From Homalodisca vitripennis (Eukaryota; Arthropoda; Insecta; Hemiptera; Cicadellidae): a stretch of DNA of 64,000 nt. The notes beneath the pieces are model-generated. The model was given only the letters and a program-made list of their open reading frames with translations, searched no databases and was not told where the DNA came from. Shown piece by piece: positions 11,810 through 23,596 of the stretch. Made by a program: the position numbers and the translations under genes. The number at the start of each line of letters is the position of its first letter. Positions within the stretch are counted from its first letter, which is position 1. The DNA lies in the NCBI RefSeq assembly GCF_021130785.1, contig NC_060213.1, positions 98,138,501 through 98,202,500 on the forward strand. The letters are read 5' to 3'.

Positions 11810-12589
11810 CCTAAGGTTACGGGGTTATATTAGGATGTACAGGGTCAAGTGTAATATAATATTAATATACCTAATATTTAGCCCTCTGACTGATAATAAA
11901 AATCTCTCAGAATGATGCACTGGTGTTTGTCTTTCCGCAGTATATTTTTAGTATGTTTTGAAAAATATGTGGTAAATGCTAAGTAAAAAGTGTTTTATAT
12001 CACTTTTTTAGGAGCCGGAGAAAATTTTAAAATAATACAAATGTGCACTTACAAGAGCATTGTTTTTTATTTGTATTCAAATTGAAAAAATGTGTATTGT
12101 ACACGTTTTGTTTTCTAAGTTTTGCTCCAGGTAACTTTCACATGACTTGAGATAGTAAGATACTGTAAATGTACTAAATACACACAGTTTTGTAGTAAAA
12201 ATTATTATAACATATATACACTTATTTACAACACAAATAGTTTTTGGTAAAAAATTTAAAGTATGTACAACTGTATTTTGGCATTAGGCATCTATATTGG
12301 AGATTGCAGTTTAATGAATTCGACGAGATAGCTGACAACGAGTAATATTACGAATATAAATTTTAAAAAAGAATTGGTAATTATGACTAGAGGATTCGAC
12401 TGGTCCAAGTTACGTCTTAATAAAGTACACGGTTTTCACGTAATAATAGCGAAAATTTAACCGACAGCTTTATTAGTTCACAAGCGTTATTGATGAACGT
12501 CTGTGCCGTTGGTCATCAGTTGGAGGGATAATAAAGTAAATATTAATACTTTAAATTAAAGAATATTTATATGATTAGTTCTGTTTGAC
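11011..12589. other. AT-rich non-coding DNA with a long (TA)n microsatellite
   Basis: An uninterrupted (TA)n run of about 57 bp lies at 11752-11808. Nothing else is recognised. The interval corresponds in position to 52700-54975 of the right-hand copy but the similarity is weak. Confidence 0.6.
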
Positions 12590-12800
12590 TACGCACGATG
12601 TTTAATAAAATATGAACGCCCACCGACCCATCCTCTTCCATTAATATAGGACGTCGTATCTCAAAAGCGGGAAGCGTGGCATATTTATCTTGGCCGTTAC
12701 ATAAATAAAGTAATTTATCAGCCACCGTTCTAGACAATTTGAAAAATAAAACCTTAATTTATGTAATTTGTTAACTTTAGTACTCTTAATGCTATCAAAC
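12590..12800. repeat. Conserved 210-bp block, copy 1 (partner at 54975-55190)
   Basis: Shared words with 54975-55190 are AAATATGA followed by CGCCCACCG, CCATTAATATA, GACGTCGTATCTCAA, ATATTTATCTTGGCCGT and CATTTATCAG-like sequence, in the same order and orientation. It is non-coding in both copies. Confidence 0.75.
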
Positions 12801-12969
12801 ATGGGTCACTTTGCATTAGAATAAGACCCAATAAGATATAATTCAACACTTATTATTGTATGGATTATTTTAATTTTACAAACACATTTTATAAATATAT
12901 AAACACCTAACGCAATTCCTGGTCCTATAAGTCTTTTTGCATACATTGCCCGTGGAAGATTATAGACTT

Positions 12970-13560
12970 TGACAGGTATCAGTCTAGTAGGAGCCGGCAT
13001 TCTGTTATCCAAAGATCGCGGTCTTCGAGCATCCTGGACTCTGGCAGGTGCCGGTATTCTCAACTCATAGTCTTCGCATAGTCCTCTGGCATCACCCTCT
13101 GGGAACCCATGGCTTCTGGTACATATCAGTATTTGACAGCTCTCAGTCTCTGAAAGTTCCTCGTATCTGGAAGATTCTGGCCTTTGGGGGCACCCAGCCT
13201 CTGCGAGGACCCGACCTCTAGCAGGTTCCATCTGTAGTAGATACGGTTTCTGTCAGCCCCTGGACTGTATCAGGCACAGATCTGTTGTACATCTCAGTCT
13301 ATATCATGCACCGGCCTATGTTAGCTATATGCAATTTGCATTTTTCTATATGTAGCAGCCCCCAGTCTTTAGCAAATATGAGCCTCTGACAGATTCTTGC
13401 TACTAAAGTCTTTCGTAATCTTTCTACTTATGGATACTTATAAACTCCAGCGTGTAGGAACTACTGGCCATTGAGTCTTACCGACTTCTGGAAGCTCCCG
13501 AACACTAGAAGATTTCATCCTCTAGGATCTATCGGCATCTGGCTGGTGCGACGATGTATA
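12970..13560. repeat. Degenerate minisatellite built on a CCTCTGGCAGGTNCC-like unit
   Basis: Variants of CTCTGGCAGGTGCC, CCTCTGGCATCACC, GGCTTCTGGTACATA, GTCTCTGAAAGTTCC, GTATCTGGAAGATTC and CTTCTGGAAGCTCCCG recur about every 20-36 bases. The stretch is much richer in GC than its flanks. The 141-codon minus-strand ORF at 12806-13231 appears to be a by-product of this repeat: it has irregular Pro-Ala-Arg repeats and an unrelated AT-rich C-terminus. No precise unit or copy number can be set by eye. Confidence 0.55.
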
Positions 13561-15439
13561 TTTCCTTTATCTTGCATGTCATGATTTCTTAGATCTTCCG
13601 CCCTTTGAAATCTATTCTATATTATCTTTCGAAAAATTACAACGGTGCGTTATTTTTTTAATATTCATTCATTCATAATGTGTTTTCATTCAGTGAGTGT
13701 CTTATACTAACAAAAACTGTGGGTAATATTTATTAAATATAAAATCAAAAATTGTTTAGAGTATAATATTTTATTTTAAAAGTAATAAGTCAAATTACCT
13801 TTGATTTAAGTTTACTATGTAAAGGTTCATTTCGAGTTTGCTTGAAATAATTACATCGTTTTAGCATAACTTTGTGTCTAGGAGCTCCAACTTTAGTTTA
13901 TGAGCTAGTATTAAATATGGTTAACTATTATATGTTTTATTGCATATTGAAGTATATAAGGGTACGATCTAACCCCAACAATTTTCAAAGTAGCTATTTG
14001 TGTAATACATCTGATTCTGGGGCTTCGCTCTCTCGTTTAAAAGACAGCTGAAAACCCATCAATTAGTTTATATTTATCGAATATAAAGTTTATGGCAATT
14101 TTCGTTCCTTCACCAAAGTTTATGCCGAGTTCTGTCTCGTTGCCTTCTCACATCGTTATGAGACACCGTAGTGATTATTTGTCTGCAGAACATCTTGTAA
14201 GATTTTATTAATCCATCTAACTAACGGAGATTTGGCCAACTTTTTATAGAATAATTTTAATCCCATTTAATTCTATAGGTAAACATCGTTGGCTCAAATG
14301 TGCTCTGCAACCGGAACTTGGTTAGTAGTTATCACTTAGTATGTCCATTAAAATTGGCTTTAAAATCGGTTAAAATTCTATCTAATTATCCGCCTAAGTC
14401 AGAGTGGTTTTAATGATAAACTTAATCTTGCAATTATTGATGTTTAGAACGTATATACGTTCTATACATAAACTAGGTATGTACCTAGTTTCGTATATAT
14501 GCGTTGAGAATTGCAGAGTAGTCATGATGATATTGAATGGATAGATAGCTAGATAATTGTTTTATTTACATATTACAAAAGTTATACATTAGAAATCTAC
14601 CTAAAAAGTACTTAGAACTGCTTGCTCAAATCCATTTATTTAATTTAAATAATATATTAAGCACAATATTACAAATCTTAGATTGTAAAATTCGCCATTA
14701 CATAGTGTTGCATAGATGTTTTTATTTGACACAAATTATTTTTATTTCAAATCTGACTATGGTAGTTAATTTATCAATGTAGTGTACAGAATTATTTAAA
14801 AAGTGAAATATTTAAATATATTTTCTTTTGGATGTATTTGAACTAAGTCTGTGTCGAGCAATCTAAATAATAATATAATTTGTATTTTTAAGGAAGTGCA
14901 TAATATTTTATCAAATATTAATATATTTATTTACGCACAGTATGATTTTTTCCCTGGAATATACTTCTACTGTCAATTTTAAATTACTATTGGCATACAT
15001 ATGTTTCTCCTAACTTTAAACGTGACTAGATAGATTTTAATTGTTATATTTCTATTCAAATGGTAAGGAGTCGCTCTGTAATGTGCAAGAACATAATAGA
15101 CAATATCATTCATTCAGTTTAAGAACACGAGTTTAAATAATTAAGAGATTCATTTTCCATCTCACTACGAGACAAATTCTGAATTCTCTGAGAAATGTTT
15201 CATTTCTAATAGCATTGTGTGATTGGTTAATTACAGGTCATAAATTCCCGCAGTGTTCTTTATTACTATATTGAAAGATATGATTGTGCTTTTTATACAT
15301 TCTTATGAATTATTATATGTACGTACATAATAATGTAATAATAATTATGAACAAAATAAATACTATTGTAAGTTAAATATAAATATCCTACATTCTGTTA
15401 TTTACTATTTTAAATCACAATTCTGGCTCATTTGGTAAA
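13561..15439. other. AT-rich non-coding DNA with two adjacent palindromes
   Basis: Nothing coding was seen. A perfect 18-nt palindrome AGAACGTATATACGTTCT lies at 14446-14463, and AACTAGGTATGTACCTAGTT (9-bp arms, TG loop) lies at 14471-14490. Confidence 0.6.
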
Positions 15440-16235
15440 AGTGAAATTTCGTATATGCATGGAACTAGGTATACCAAAACCCCAAATCAAAATCTGATTC
15501 ATAAACGTCCGGGACTAAATTCGTGCAAAATTCAATTGCCCCATAAAATTAAGCCCGCAAACCGACCTAAACGTGTTGACTTTGCTGATGAGATGCTAAA
15601 TCGCATTGGCGATGATCCAAATTATCTCTAAGGGATTTGTTTTAGGGATGAGGGCACCTTTCACATTAATGGCATTGTTAACCGACATAAATGTAGAATC
15701 TGGGATTCTCAACAACTCAAGGAAGTGTTTTAGTACGTTCGTGATTCGCCCTAGTTAAACGTGTAGTGTGGTGTCATGCAGAATCGTGTTGTTCGCCCGT
15801 TTTTCTTCGCTGAAGATTCAATCCGTGGAACTAACTACTTGGACATGTTAGAGCTCTGCTTTTCCAAAAATGTATGATGTTGAAATGGAAAAAGGAATAA
15901 CTGTTACTTTCCAACAAGATGGAGTACCGCCTCACTACAGTCTTATTGTGCGTGAAGCTCTCAACATAAGATTCACTAATCAGTGGATTGGTAGAGGTGG
16001 TCCTCTTGCGTGGCCACCAAGGAGCCCTGACTTAACTCCTTTAGATTTTTTCTTTTGGGGTTACATAAAATTATTATCTATGTTTAAAATATCCAGTGCC
16101 TGCAACATCCAAAGACCGAATCGTCGATGCAATAACAACTGTGACTCCTGACATGATATAGAGACCTGGACAGAGGTGGAGTATCACTTCGATGTGTGTT
16201 GTGCCTCAGGTGGATGTCACACAGAAACATACTAA
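15440..16235 (+). pseudogene. Mariner-type transposase (DUF4817/DDE group), broken
   Basis: The plus strand holds scattered fragments of one transposase. A stretch at about 15440-15760 is interrupted by stops. An Asn-Tyr-Leu-Asp-Met-Leu-Glu motif is visible at about 15830-15855. The best piece starts at 15870 with FQQDGVPPHY (second catalytic Asp region), continues through WPPRSPDLTPLDFFFWGY (third catalytic region) and then shifts frame near 16085. The C-terminal tail is recognisable around 16150-16235. There are several stops and frameshifts and I could not find terminal repeats. It belongs to the IS630-Tc1-mariner superfamily, in the insect group whose N-terminus is DUF4817, like the element at 47197-48028 on the opposite strand. 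It is inactive. Confidence 0.85.
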
Positions 16236-18630
16236 ATATTTAAATAAAACTTTATTATATTTTAGTGTAATAATAATGAAATTATTTTTAATGCATTCTG
16301 AGTTATTGAAAATCAAAATCAAACCCACCTTTTTGATGACCTTGTATTTATGAGTAAATGTGAATGATCGCCATCTTTTTATTTTGTTAAGATCTGATAA
16401 GATCTCAACTAAGGTACTGTAAATGCTGTCTCTGAACAACATTTAATCTCCTTCTGTTAGGAATTACCATAGTTACGTGTTCAGTTTTTTATTAATATTA
16501 AACAAATTGGATTCTCGCCACCTCTAAATCTTAAGATATAAGAAAAATCACGCCAGATTAATTTCTTATCGTAAACGGTCTGAGATTTCTAATAGAACTT
16601 TTAGTATTTACTCTATAATGTATAAAACACACAAACACAAATCCGTACGTTTTCTAAAATTTTAATATCCGCCATCTTGTAATCCTAATAATAAAAATCA
16701 ATTTAAATGTATTTTGAGCATTAGTTAACATAAATCTTTTTGACTATGGTTAATATGGGTAACGAGCACATCCAAGCTATATACAAATTTTACTTCTGTA
16801 TTTTTATGCTACAATTTTATGTTCTTTTTCATGTAATTAGAGGTAAGATTTGTGCTGGAATATAAGATTACCACATTCTCACAGTGGTAATCTCCATGAA
16901 TTCCGTAATGAGGGAGATGGCAAACGGTATATTTTCTATGAAAACTTTCCCTAAAACATAATAAAATTAGGCAAAACTTAAACCTGGCAAGAATCTAAAT
17001 TCTATCTAATATCAGTAATTGGTAGTAATTAAGCCTTCTAGTAATCCAAATTTTACTATATTACGGAGTACTAATGTTTTAAAATTGTAACTTATAATAC
17101 AATAACCTAGTAAACTGAATGTTAATTTAAATAAATTATGTATTAAAAGTATTTCCTGGTGGAGGATAACTTGTGTAGTTTTACCAGTGATTTTTGGCTC
17201 TTTTCTTATCAAAATGGGACATGTCTAATTGATTTAATGAAATTGGATTTACTGTAAATACTTTCGCAGTTTTTATGAGGGTTAGAAAATTAGTTGATTA
17301 GAGAAAATTATATAGGACATATAATTATACATATACAGTAGTGAGTAAAATATATATTTTGAGCATTACAACTATATATAAGATGTACAAAGTTTATTCC
17401 TTCATTGGCCCCAAATTAAAAAAAAACGCTATTGATAACTAATATTACATTTATTTCGAATCGAAGTGGATGGTTATGACAGTTATTCTGTTGATGTATT
17501 CAATCATTACAATTATTATCTCGTAAAGTTATTTGATTAGGAAGAGTGCTTAAGGAGTGCATTAAATGATGGAGTAAGTGTTAGGAAACAAACTTTCCAT
17601 ATTTACTATATAAATAAACTGTGCTATATTAGGGAGTATCTAGAAAAATAATTATGTGACATGACATTAATTGTAGCAAAATTCCAGTAATCATCCCAAG
17701 ATTACCACTCTTACTAGAAGAATATAACTGAAGTTTTCTCGAATACTTAAATACTTAGCTGTACAATTTGATATAGTTTTATTATTTATACAATATCGAG
17801 TAAAATAATTTTACTTATTTCCGTGGAATAGCATTAATATACTTAAAAACGTTAATTTAAACATTATTTTACAAAAACCTATTATTATTCATTCTGATTT
17901 AAACAAGCAGAGTTAGAGACTAATGTTAAATTTCTCGTTGTGTCTTTCATATTTTCTGCTTTGAGAAATATTTTTGTATTCAAAAAGCCTTGGAAAAAGT
18001 TTTTGTTCACAGATTTAATACAGATTTATTTATTAATAATAATTTGACAAACATATATCGTTACCATAAGTGCCGTGTACTAAACCAACTTTTTGGCTGA
18101 TTTCGCATTGTTCTATTCATTTTAAGGAATTGCATGCCAATTTTTTATCTTCCCATCACACTTTCAGTTTTAAATACTTTTTGTATAGGTCACAGTCGGA
18201 GAAATTCATATCAGTTTCCTCACTCTCGAGAGACAGTGGAATTTCGATTTAAATTGTACCCAAAGCCGTCCATTAATTCGTTAAGCTTTGGTATAAACAG
18301 GAAGTACCAATCAACATAAAGATAAAAGACATATTCCCTCCGATTCCAAAACAGTAGTTGGAAAATATGGTAATAGTTTATGTTTAACACAGTTCGCACT
18401 TTTGTTAGTTGTTTATTTTTTCGCATAATTCTTTTTATTTATTCCTTTTCGATTAGATTATAGCTCTTCCAATTCAAATTAATTACTTTTTTCTTAAATA
18501 AACCTTTACGTTTCCTCTATTTAAGACTACTTTTACATACAATGCTATGATAAATTAACATGGAAACCTATTCGCAGCTTAGGTAATATCAATACAATAT
18601 TTGACTATATGTTAAAGTACAAGAGAATAC
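16236..18630. other. AT-rich non-coding DNA, nothing recognised
   Basis: Short ORFs at 16206-16442, 17012-17212 and 18070-18426 lack recognisable domains and overlap on both strands, as expected by chance. Confidence 0.6.
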
Positions 18631-18910
18631 TATCACGCCTCCTGCTCAGCTGGGGCGAAGGGGGTGTCCTCAGGAATCAAACGCAACTCAGATTACAGCA
18701 ACTTTATTTAAACGACAACACTTCCGAACCCATGGACACCACGCGTCACGACCATTACTAGGCTAAGCCCTACACTAGATCGGCCCTCAGGGAGCTCGGA
18801 CGTCCGCTCGCGCCGTAGTCCTCTCACGTACACACCGCCTCGGGCGCTCACCTTGCTGACCTCCCCCTCCAGAACTCCCAGACGGCGGGAACATGGGCCC
18901 CGACGTCACA
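18631..18910 (-). repeat. 3' LTR of the gypsy element
   Basis: This is the downstream LTR in the element's own orientation. On the minus strand it begins TGTGACGTC and ends in GTGATA, where the other LTR has the canonical GTGACA. A purine-biased stretch, GGCTGGGGGTG on the minus strand at about 18911-18921, abuts it and is the probable polypurine tract. Confidence 0.95.
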
Positions 18911-19173
18911 CACCCCCAGCCAAATTAAGGGTGGTTGTTGGGGTGGATGCCCTCTAGGAGTTCGTCTTCTTCATTCTTCCAGGCCCTTGCAGCTGGTCCC
19001 ATGGTTGTGTTCAGCTGGGCGGCTGGGTCACGTGCACAAGTTACCATGGCGTCTACCCTCACGTTTCGCCGCGTATCGCTAAAAGTGTGGCTAGCGGTCG
19101 GGGTTCTTCAACAGTCAATAGTTGTCTTTAGACACTGCGGCAGCCACTTCTCAGGGCCAGTCATTTACACTGG

Positions 19174-19313
19174 CACATAAAGTCTCTGGCGTTGGGACGG
19201 CCCGATCACACATAAAGTCTCTGAAGTTGGGACGGCCCGATCACACATAAAGTCTCTGAAGTTGGGACGGCTCGATCACACATAAAGTCTCTGGCGTTGG
19301 GACGGCCCGATCA
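19174..19313 (-). repeat. Four tandem copies of a 35-bp unit in the gypsy 3' region
   Basis: Exactly four 35-bp units start at 19174, 19209, 19244 and 19279. On the plus strand each begins CACATAAAGTCTCTG and ends GGGACGGCCCGATCA (one unit has GGCTCGATCA). Copies 1 and 4 share GGCG and copies 2 and 3 share GAAG at the same place. They lie between the env-like ORF and the 3' LTR. Confidence 0.95.
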
Positions 19314-21192
19314 CGAGCCTCAATCGTTCGCTCCCATCGGTACCGCTTCACTAATACATTTCCAGGGAAAGTTTATTAATTTTAATGCTATTCCAGCAAC
19401 AGGCAATGAATCGTTCCTCACAAAGGTTTGCCTTCTACAAAAACATGTTGTCCTACGAGAGCCTATCTACCTACTCTAGTTAGCAATGTTTGCTATTGGT
19501 GTAATCGCATTTATTTGACAGAAACATTAGTTCATAGAAACTTACTCAAATACCCGCGGTGGTGTCCATTCCCTTATATTATACATCTATCCTTACGTGT
19601 AGGTATATTCGACATTTTATATTAAAATACATTAATCAACTTTACATGTCTTTATAACTACTTGAAGCGAGAAATTATAATTGTATATGAATAGATGAGT
19701 TCATGACACATTCCGGAACCATTCAGCTGTTCTGTGCGAGTCATACAAAACAAAATATATTAATCCTCTATATTGCCCTTTCTTATGATCTAGTACAATG
19801 ACGATATTCCAATTCAAACATGATAATATTATTATTAGAACTATTTACCAAATTACTAACTAGTACATTAATCCTTATTATCTACCCATACTATAACTTA
19901 CTATTGCAAAAACACCTTTTTTATAGATAATAACCTTACAAAGTGGATATTATTATAGGGACCCAAACTAAATAATTGTAATTATAAGTCCACGACAAGG
20001 CTTTTAGATATTTGACATCTTCCTACTCATTAACATAGACAAGTGAAACAAACTATAGTAGGACATTATAAGCGTAACCATGTACTACAGGATACAGATA
20101 TTTTACAGTGCAAGAGGTGGTACAAAGTTTTGTAACTGAAGTTGTGCACAGCGGCAGTGTCTACGTGACAAAAGTAGCTGTGGTCAGCAGTAGCCGTCCG
20201 GCCTCTCTCGTCACCTGACCTCTCGGGTCACCGGCCTGGCTCTGAGCTACTGGACTTCCCACCGGTGCTCTAAGACTTAGCATGAAATGACTTCGTTTTT
20301 CAACAAAGCTCTTATCTCTTAAATTTTATTCTTTACATACATCTAACTACCTTTTAACATAACTACCTCAATACCACACAAGAATATGTTAATAGCTAAC
20401 TATACCCGAACAACTTATAAGTTACTTTGTATGCATTGACAAGTTAATACTTGATTATTTTTATTCCCCAAATTACAAACAAATTACAAAAGTAATTACT
20501 TAGTTCTTAACATAGGTTAGCATAACCATATACAACATTTGGTTTCGTACATGGTGTTACAATCTTAGAAACTAACTTGTCAACGCTTAATTCATAATTA
20601 CGTTAATGACAACTGGAAGAACAACATAAATTATTATTAAATGTTTTACATCAGTGTTATAATACAATAGGCAATTATATTTTACTAACAAATTATTATG
20701 TCATTGCGACGTACCAATCCTCTTAAACATTAAGTCTTAACCTAATCTAGGAATTCTAAAACTATTTCAAGGGTCCCCTGTATTTACAGAATAATTATGA
20801 GTTTACAATTTAATTATTATTACTCAAAATCAACTTCTAACCATTCCACGCTGATATTGGCGTATTTATACGTACCGCTGAAAACAGAACATGTATTTCA
20901 CCTAGTCAATCATAATAAACAGTTTTGGAATATAAACTCTTATATTAGCTAATACTCATATTCACTCACATTCACTCTGAGTGGCCACTCGGTTTTTTTT
21001 TTCATTCAAACTTTCACACTCCCCACATTTTCATTCACACACTGGACTTACATGTTTACGAATTCATGATAACAATAATCTCCTGAAATAATATATTTTA
21101 TACATTTTATTAATCATACACTATAACGTTCACAACAGTTATACAGTTTACCTCGAAGTTTACCTATGGTTACAACGATTACCTGGTATCCT
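19314..21192 (-). other. Gypsy 3' non-coding region
   Basis: No long ORF is visible on the element's coding strand. A GC-rich island at about 20150-20280 stands out in an otherwise AT-rich stretch and might be a decayed piece of env or a regulatory segment. I cannot tell which. Confidence 0.55.
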
Positions 21193-21774
21193 TTATACCT
21201 GATCACGAACTTGGTCCCACCATTCAAGAGTGATTCTCAGCTCCTTTCCATCGACCTCCGTGATAGGTAAGTTCTTTGGCAAGCCATCGTCTCTGACGTC
21301 ACGTTTGGCGGTCATCGCTATGTCGTCGCCTTTTCGTCTCGATACCTTGGATCTCCAGTTTACCCATAATCCCACGACGTACCGACAACCAATCAGAACC
21401 AATATTATTATAATGCCACAAAATAAATCCACAATAAATTGTTCCTGATTCGGGGAGAATATTTCATTTTCTGCTCTCACAAATGCTCCTATACCTAAGC
21501 CTACTAGATGGGGATTTCTCACAACAATTATGGTTAGTAAACAAAAATAAATGGAGTGCAGCACGGCTGACAGTGATGTATACATGTCCCTCTCCACTGA
21601 CAAAATCTTAAGCGTCGGGCTCTCTAACTTTCTATGTTCTGAAAAAGATAAATTCCAGTGCGGCAGCTGACTAGGCCATTCGTTGTCTAAGCATTCGTCT
21701 AGTGTCTCGAAAGTGCTGGAAACATGATTAATTTTAGAGGTGATTTTCAAAGTTTTTAATTTTGACCACGAAGG
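21193..21774 (-). CDS. Env-like C-terminal membrane segment fused to the RT start
   Basis: The 218-codon ORF 21193-21849 begins with about 25 residues of reverse transcriptase (motif A region) and then changes without a frame break to a sequence unrelated to pol. That part has two hydrophobic stretches, at about residues 94-111 and 138-160, the second followed by a basic Arg/Lys-rich segment and a polar tail of about 55 residues. This is the layout of an envelope glycoprotein end: ectodomain stem, membrane anchor, cytoplasmic tail. I infer env from position (after pol, before the 3' LTR) and topology, not from a clear sequence match. Most of env is absent, so no entry function is expected. 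An alternative is an unrelated membrane ORF. Confidence 0.6.
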   Translation of the reverse strand, partial: PSWSKLKTLKITSKINHVSSTFETLDECLDNEWPSQLPHWNLSFSEHRKLESPTLKILSVERDMYTSLSAVLHSIYFCLLTIIVVRNPHLVGLGIGAFVRAENEIFSPNQEQFIVDLFCGIIIILVLIGCRYVVGLWVNWRSKVSRRKGDDIAMTAKRDVRDDGLPKNLPITEVDGKELRITLEWWDQVRDQV

Positions 21775-22253
21775 GCCGTCTGCCGTTATAAAAGCAGTTT
21801 TGTGCTTATCCTCCTCCTTAATTGGTATTTGCCAATAACCAGAGTTCATGTCGAGGGTGCAGAACTATTGACATCCGTTCAAGTATGTCAATATATCTCC
21901 AATTAATGGTAAGGGGTACGCTAGATCTTGGATACATAGGTTCAATTTACGGTAATCTACACAGAACCTCCATGTGTCGTTCTTCTTCTTTACGAGTACA
22001 ACTGGGGATGCGTAAGCGCTGTTACTTTTCCGGATGACTCCTTTCGTTAACATTTCATCCACCTGCTCCCTGATAATCTCTCGCTCACGATGCGACACCC
22101 TATAGGGAGGTTGATGCACTGGGGTATCGTCAGTGAGCGGAATGGCCAGTTCACACACGTTTGTTCGTCCTATTTGAGATTTCTTCCAGGCAAAGCGGTC
22201 TCTAAACTCTGTTAGCAGTTTAAGTAGGGTTTTTCTTTTCTCTGGGGATAATT
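21775..22253 (-). pseudogene. Gypsy reverse transcriptase, N-terminal part only
   Basis: The frame runs from the LINE insertion point (22253) through an RT start of the Ty3/gypsy type: the GVIRKSNSAYASPVVLVKKK region, a WRFCVDYRKLN motif, and then the motif A segment LDMNSGYWQI. A single in-frame TAG stop lies between the two ORFs (just below 21868), and the ORFs 21865-22158 and 21193-21849 are otherwise in the same frame. The polymerase active-site YxDD segment, RNase H and integrase are deleted, and the sequence passes directly into the env-like part. It cannot encode an active polymerase. Confidence 0.9.
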
Positions 22254-22603
22254 GGGGGTGCTCGTGGCGTGCTTGTGGTCAGGCTGTGTGTTTGAGAGAA
22301 TGAATGTAGCAATAACAAGAAACTATTTAAAAAGTAAATTCTTAATTTAAGTTTTAATTTATCTTTGTTTGGAAATTTTCTACATATTCAGCTGATAAAT
22401 TTGATTTTTAATTATTACATAGTAGTATATATTTTGGTTAAATTTTAATTTAAAATGGAATTTGTTATAGTTTTAAGGTCATTAAATGTAAATATGTATA
22501 TATATATCTGTATATTATGTGAGGTTGAGTGGTAGAGAGGGCTAAATAGCCCTAACTCCGCCTCTTGAATAAAGGCATATTTCATTCATTCATTCATTCA
22601 TTC
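22254..22603 (+). mobile_element. LINE (or SINE) 3' end inserted in gypsy pol, (ATTC)n tail
   Basis: A 350-bp insertion is flanked by AATTG at 22249-22253 and 22604-22608. It ends with GAGAGGGCTAAATAGCCC, AATAAAGGC and a tail of five ATTC repeats. The pol reading frame continues in phase across the two flanks, which confirms the boundaries. The tail matches that of the 5S-derived SINE at 6350-6600, implying the same LINE machinery. The first part could be the end of a LINE ORF2, but it is too short to classify. Confidence 0.85.
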
Positions 22604-22811
22604 AATTGCGGATTAATATCTATGTTCGCCTCCTCAAGCTCGCTCTTTTCTTGTCTTGCTCCCTCGACTTCGCTGGTCGGTTCTTCTCGCAGTTAACAGA
22701 TTTCATATACCTCCGCTAACACTTCGCCTCTTTGTAGGCACCTTTTGTCATCTGCCAGATTCATCACCAATACTTGGTTAGGTGGCTCGGCGTGAGTCAA
22801 TCCGTAGGGCA
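22604..22811 (-). pseudogene. Gypsy pol linker between protease and RT, frameshifted
   Basis: On the minus strand this holds recognisable pol linker sequence (for example QVLVMNLADD) in a frame different from the protease ORF, with a stop at about 22695. It connects the protease to the LINE insertion. A frameshift near 22820 ends the protease ORF early. Confidence 0.7.
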
Positions 22812-23596
22812 CTAGAACAGACCTAATCCTAAAGTGGGCAACAAACCTTCGTACTTAATTTTCAGGAGTCTCTGACTTCTTGGAGGGAGTTCAGTAGAAT
22901 CATCACATATTACTCTCGCCTGTATCTGTTGTCTTTCTTCAAACTGTATGTGCTTCAACCACGAGGGGTCTGGAGGTGGACGCAAATACTTGGCGTCTTT
23001 TTCCGCGCTGAGGAAATCTACTGAGATTTTTCTTCCGTTGGCGATTATAAATTGGGCTCTTCTCCTCGAGAAATCTATTGTTGTACCAAACTTCAGGTGG
23101 AAATCGTTACCCAGGATACAACAGTCACCCACTCCTTTGGCCACAAACACTGGGAACAATATCACACAGTGGCTGATTTCTAAGATAATTTCTATTCTAC
23201 CCAAAATCTGTACCGGCTCATCGGTGGCTGTCTTAACATTCATTCCTTGTACTGCTTTAATCCTGTCTCTCACGTTGGCTACCAGATTCTCATCAACACA
23301 ACTCACACAGGCCCCAGTATCTAATATTATTGGCATTGTCCTCTGATTTAATTTTCCTTTTATTTCCAATACTCCCACGGTCCTAACAGTACTGGCCTCG
23401 GGACGAGGGAATTCCTTGGGTATAGCGTTGGTAAAATCCCCACGGCGATACTCATGGCGTGGATTTCGGTTGTATCTCCTCCATGTGTCATGCCATTCTC
23501 GGCGCTCATGTTCTTGGCACAAGACGCTCATCCTCTGTTGTCGGGAGCTCATTCTAGCGGAACCACTCGCTCCCTGATTTAGTGATTCCCTCTGTC
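22812..23596 (-). CDS. Gypsy pol start: aspartic protease
   Basis: The ORF from the first Met (23552) is 246 codons; the open frame extends upstream to the proposed frameshift site at 23597-23603. The protease active site is ILDTGA at residues 78-81 and the second conserved loop is ILGND at about 146-150, both typical of retropepsins, which cleave Gag-Pol polyproteins. The frame is -1 relative to gag and overlaps its end, so translation is probably by -1 ribosomal frameshifting and not from the internal Met. The C-terminal end is cut by a frameshift, so the protease domain is complete but the polyprotein is not. Confidence 0.9.

Noticed and set aside
12806..13231. 141-codon minus-strand ORF as a gene
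   Set aside because: It is composed of a degenerate minisatellite plus an AT-rich end. There are no domain motifs and no flanking gene structure.
18935..19180. 81-codon plus-strand ORF
   Set aside because: It lies antisense inside the gypsy 3' region, in a GC-rich stretch, with no motif.
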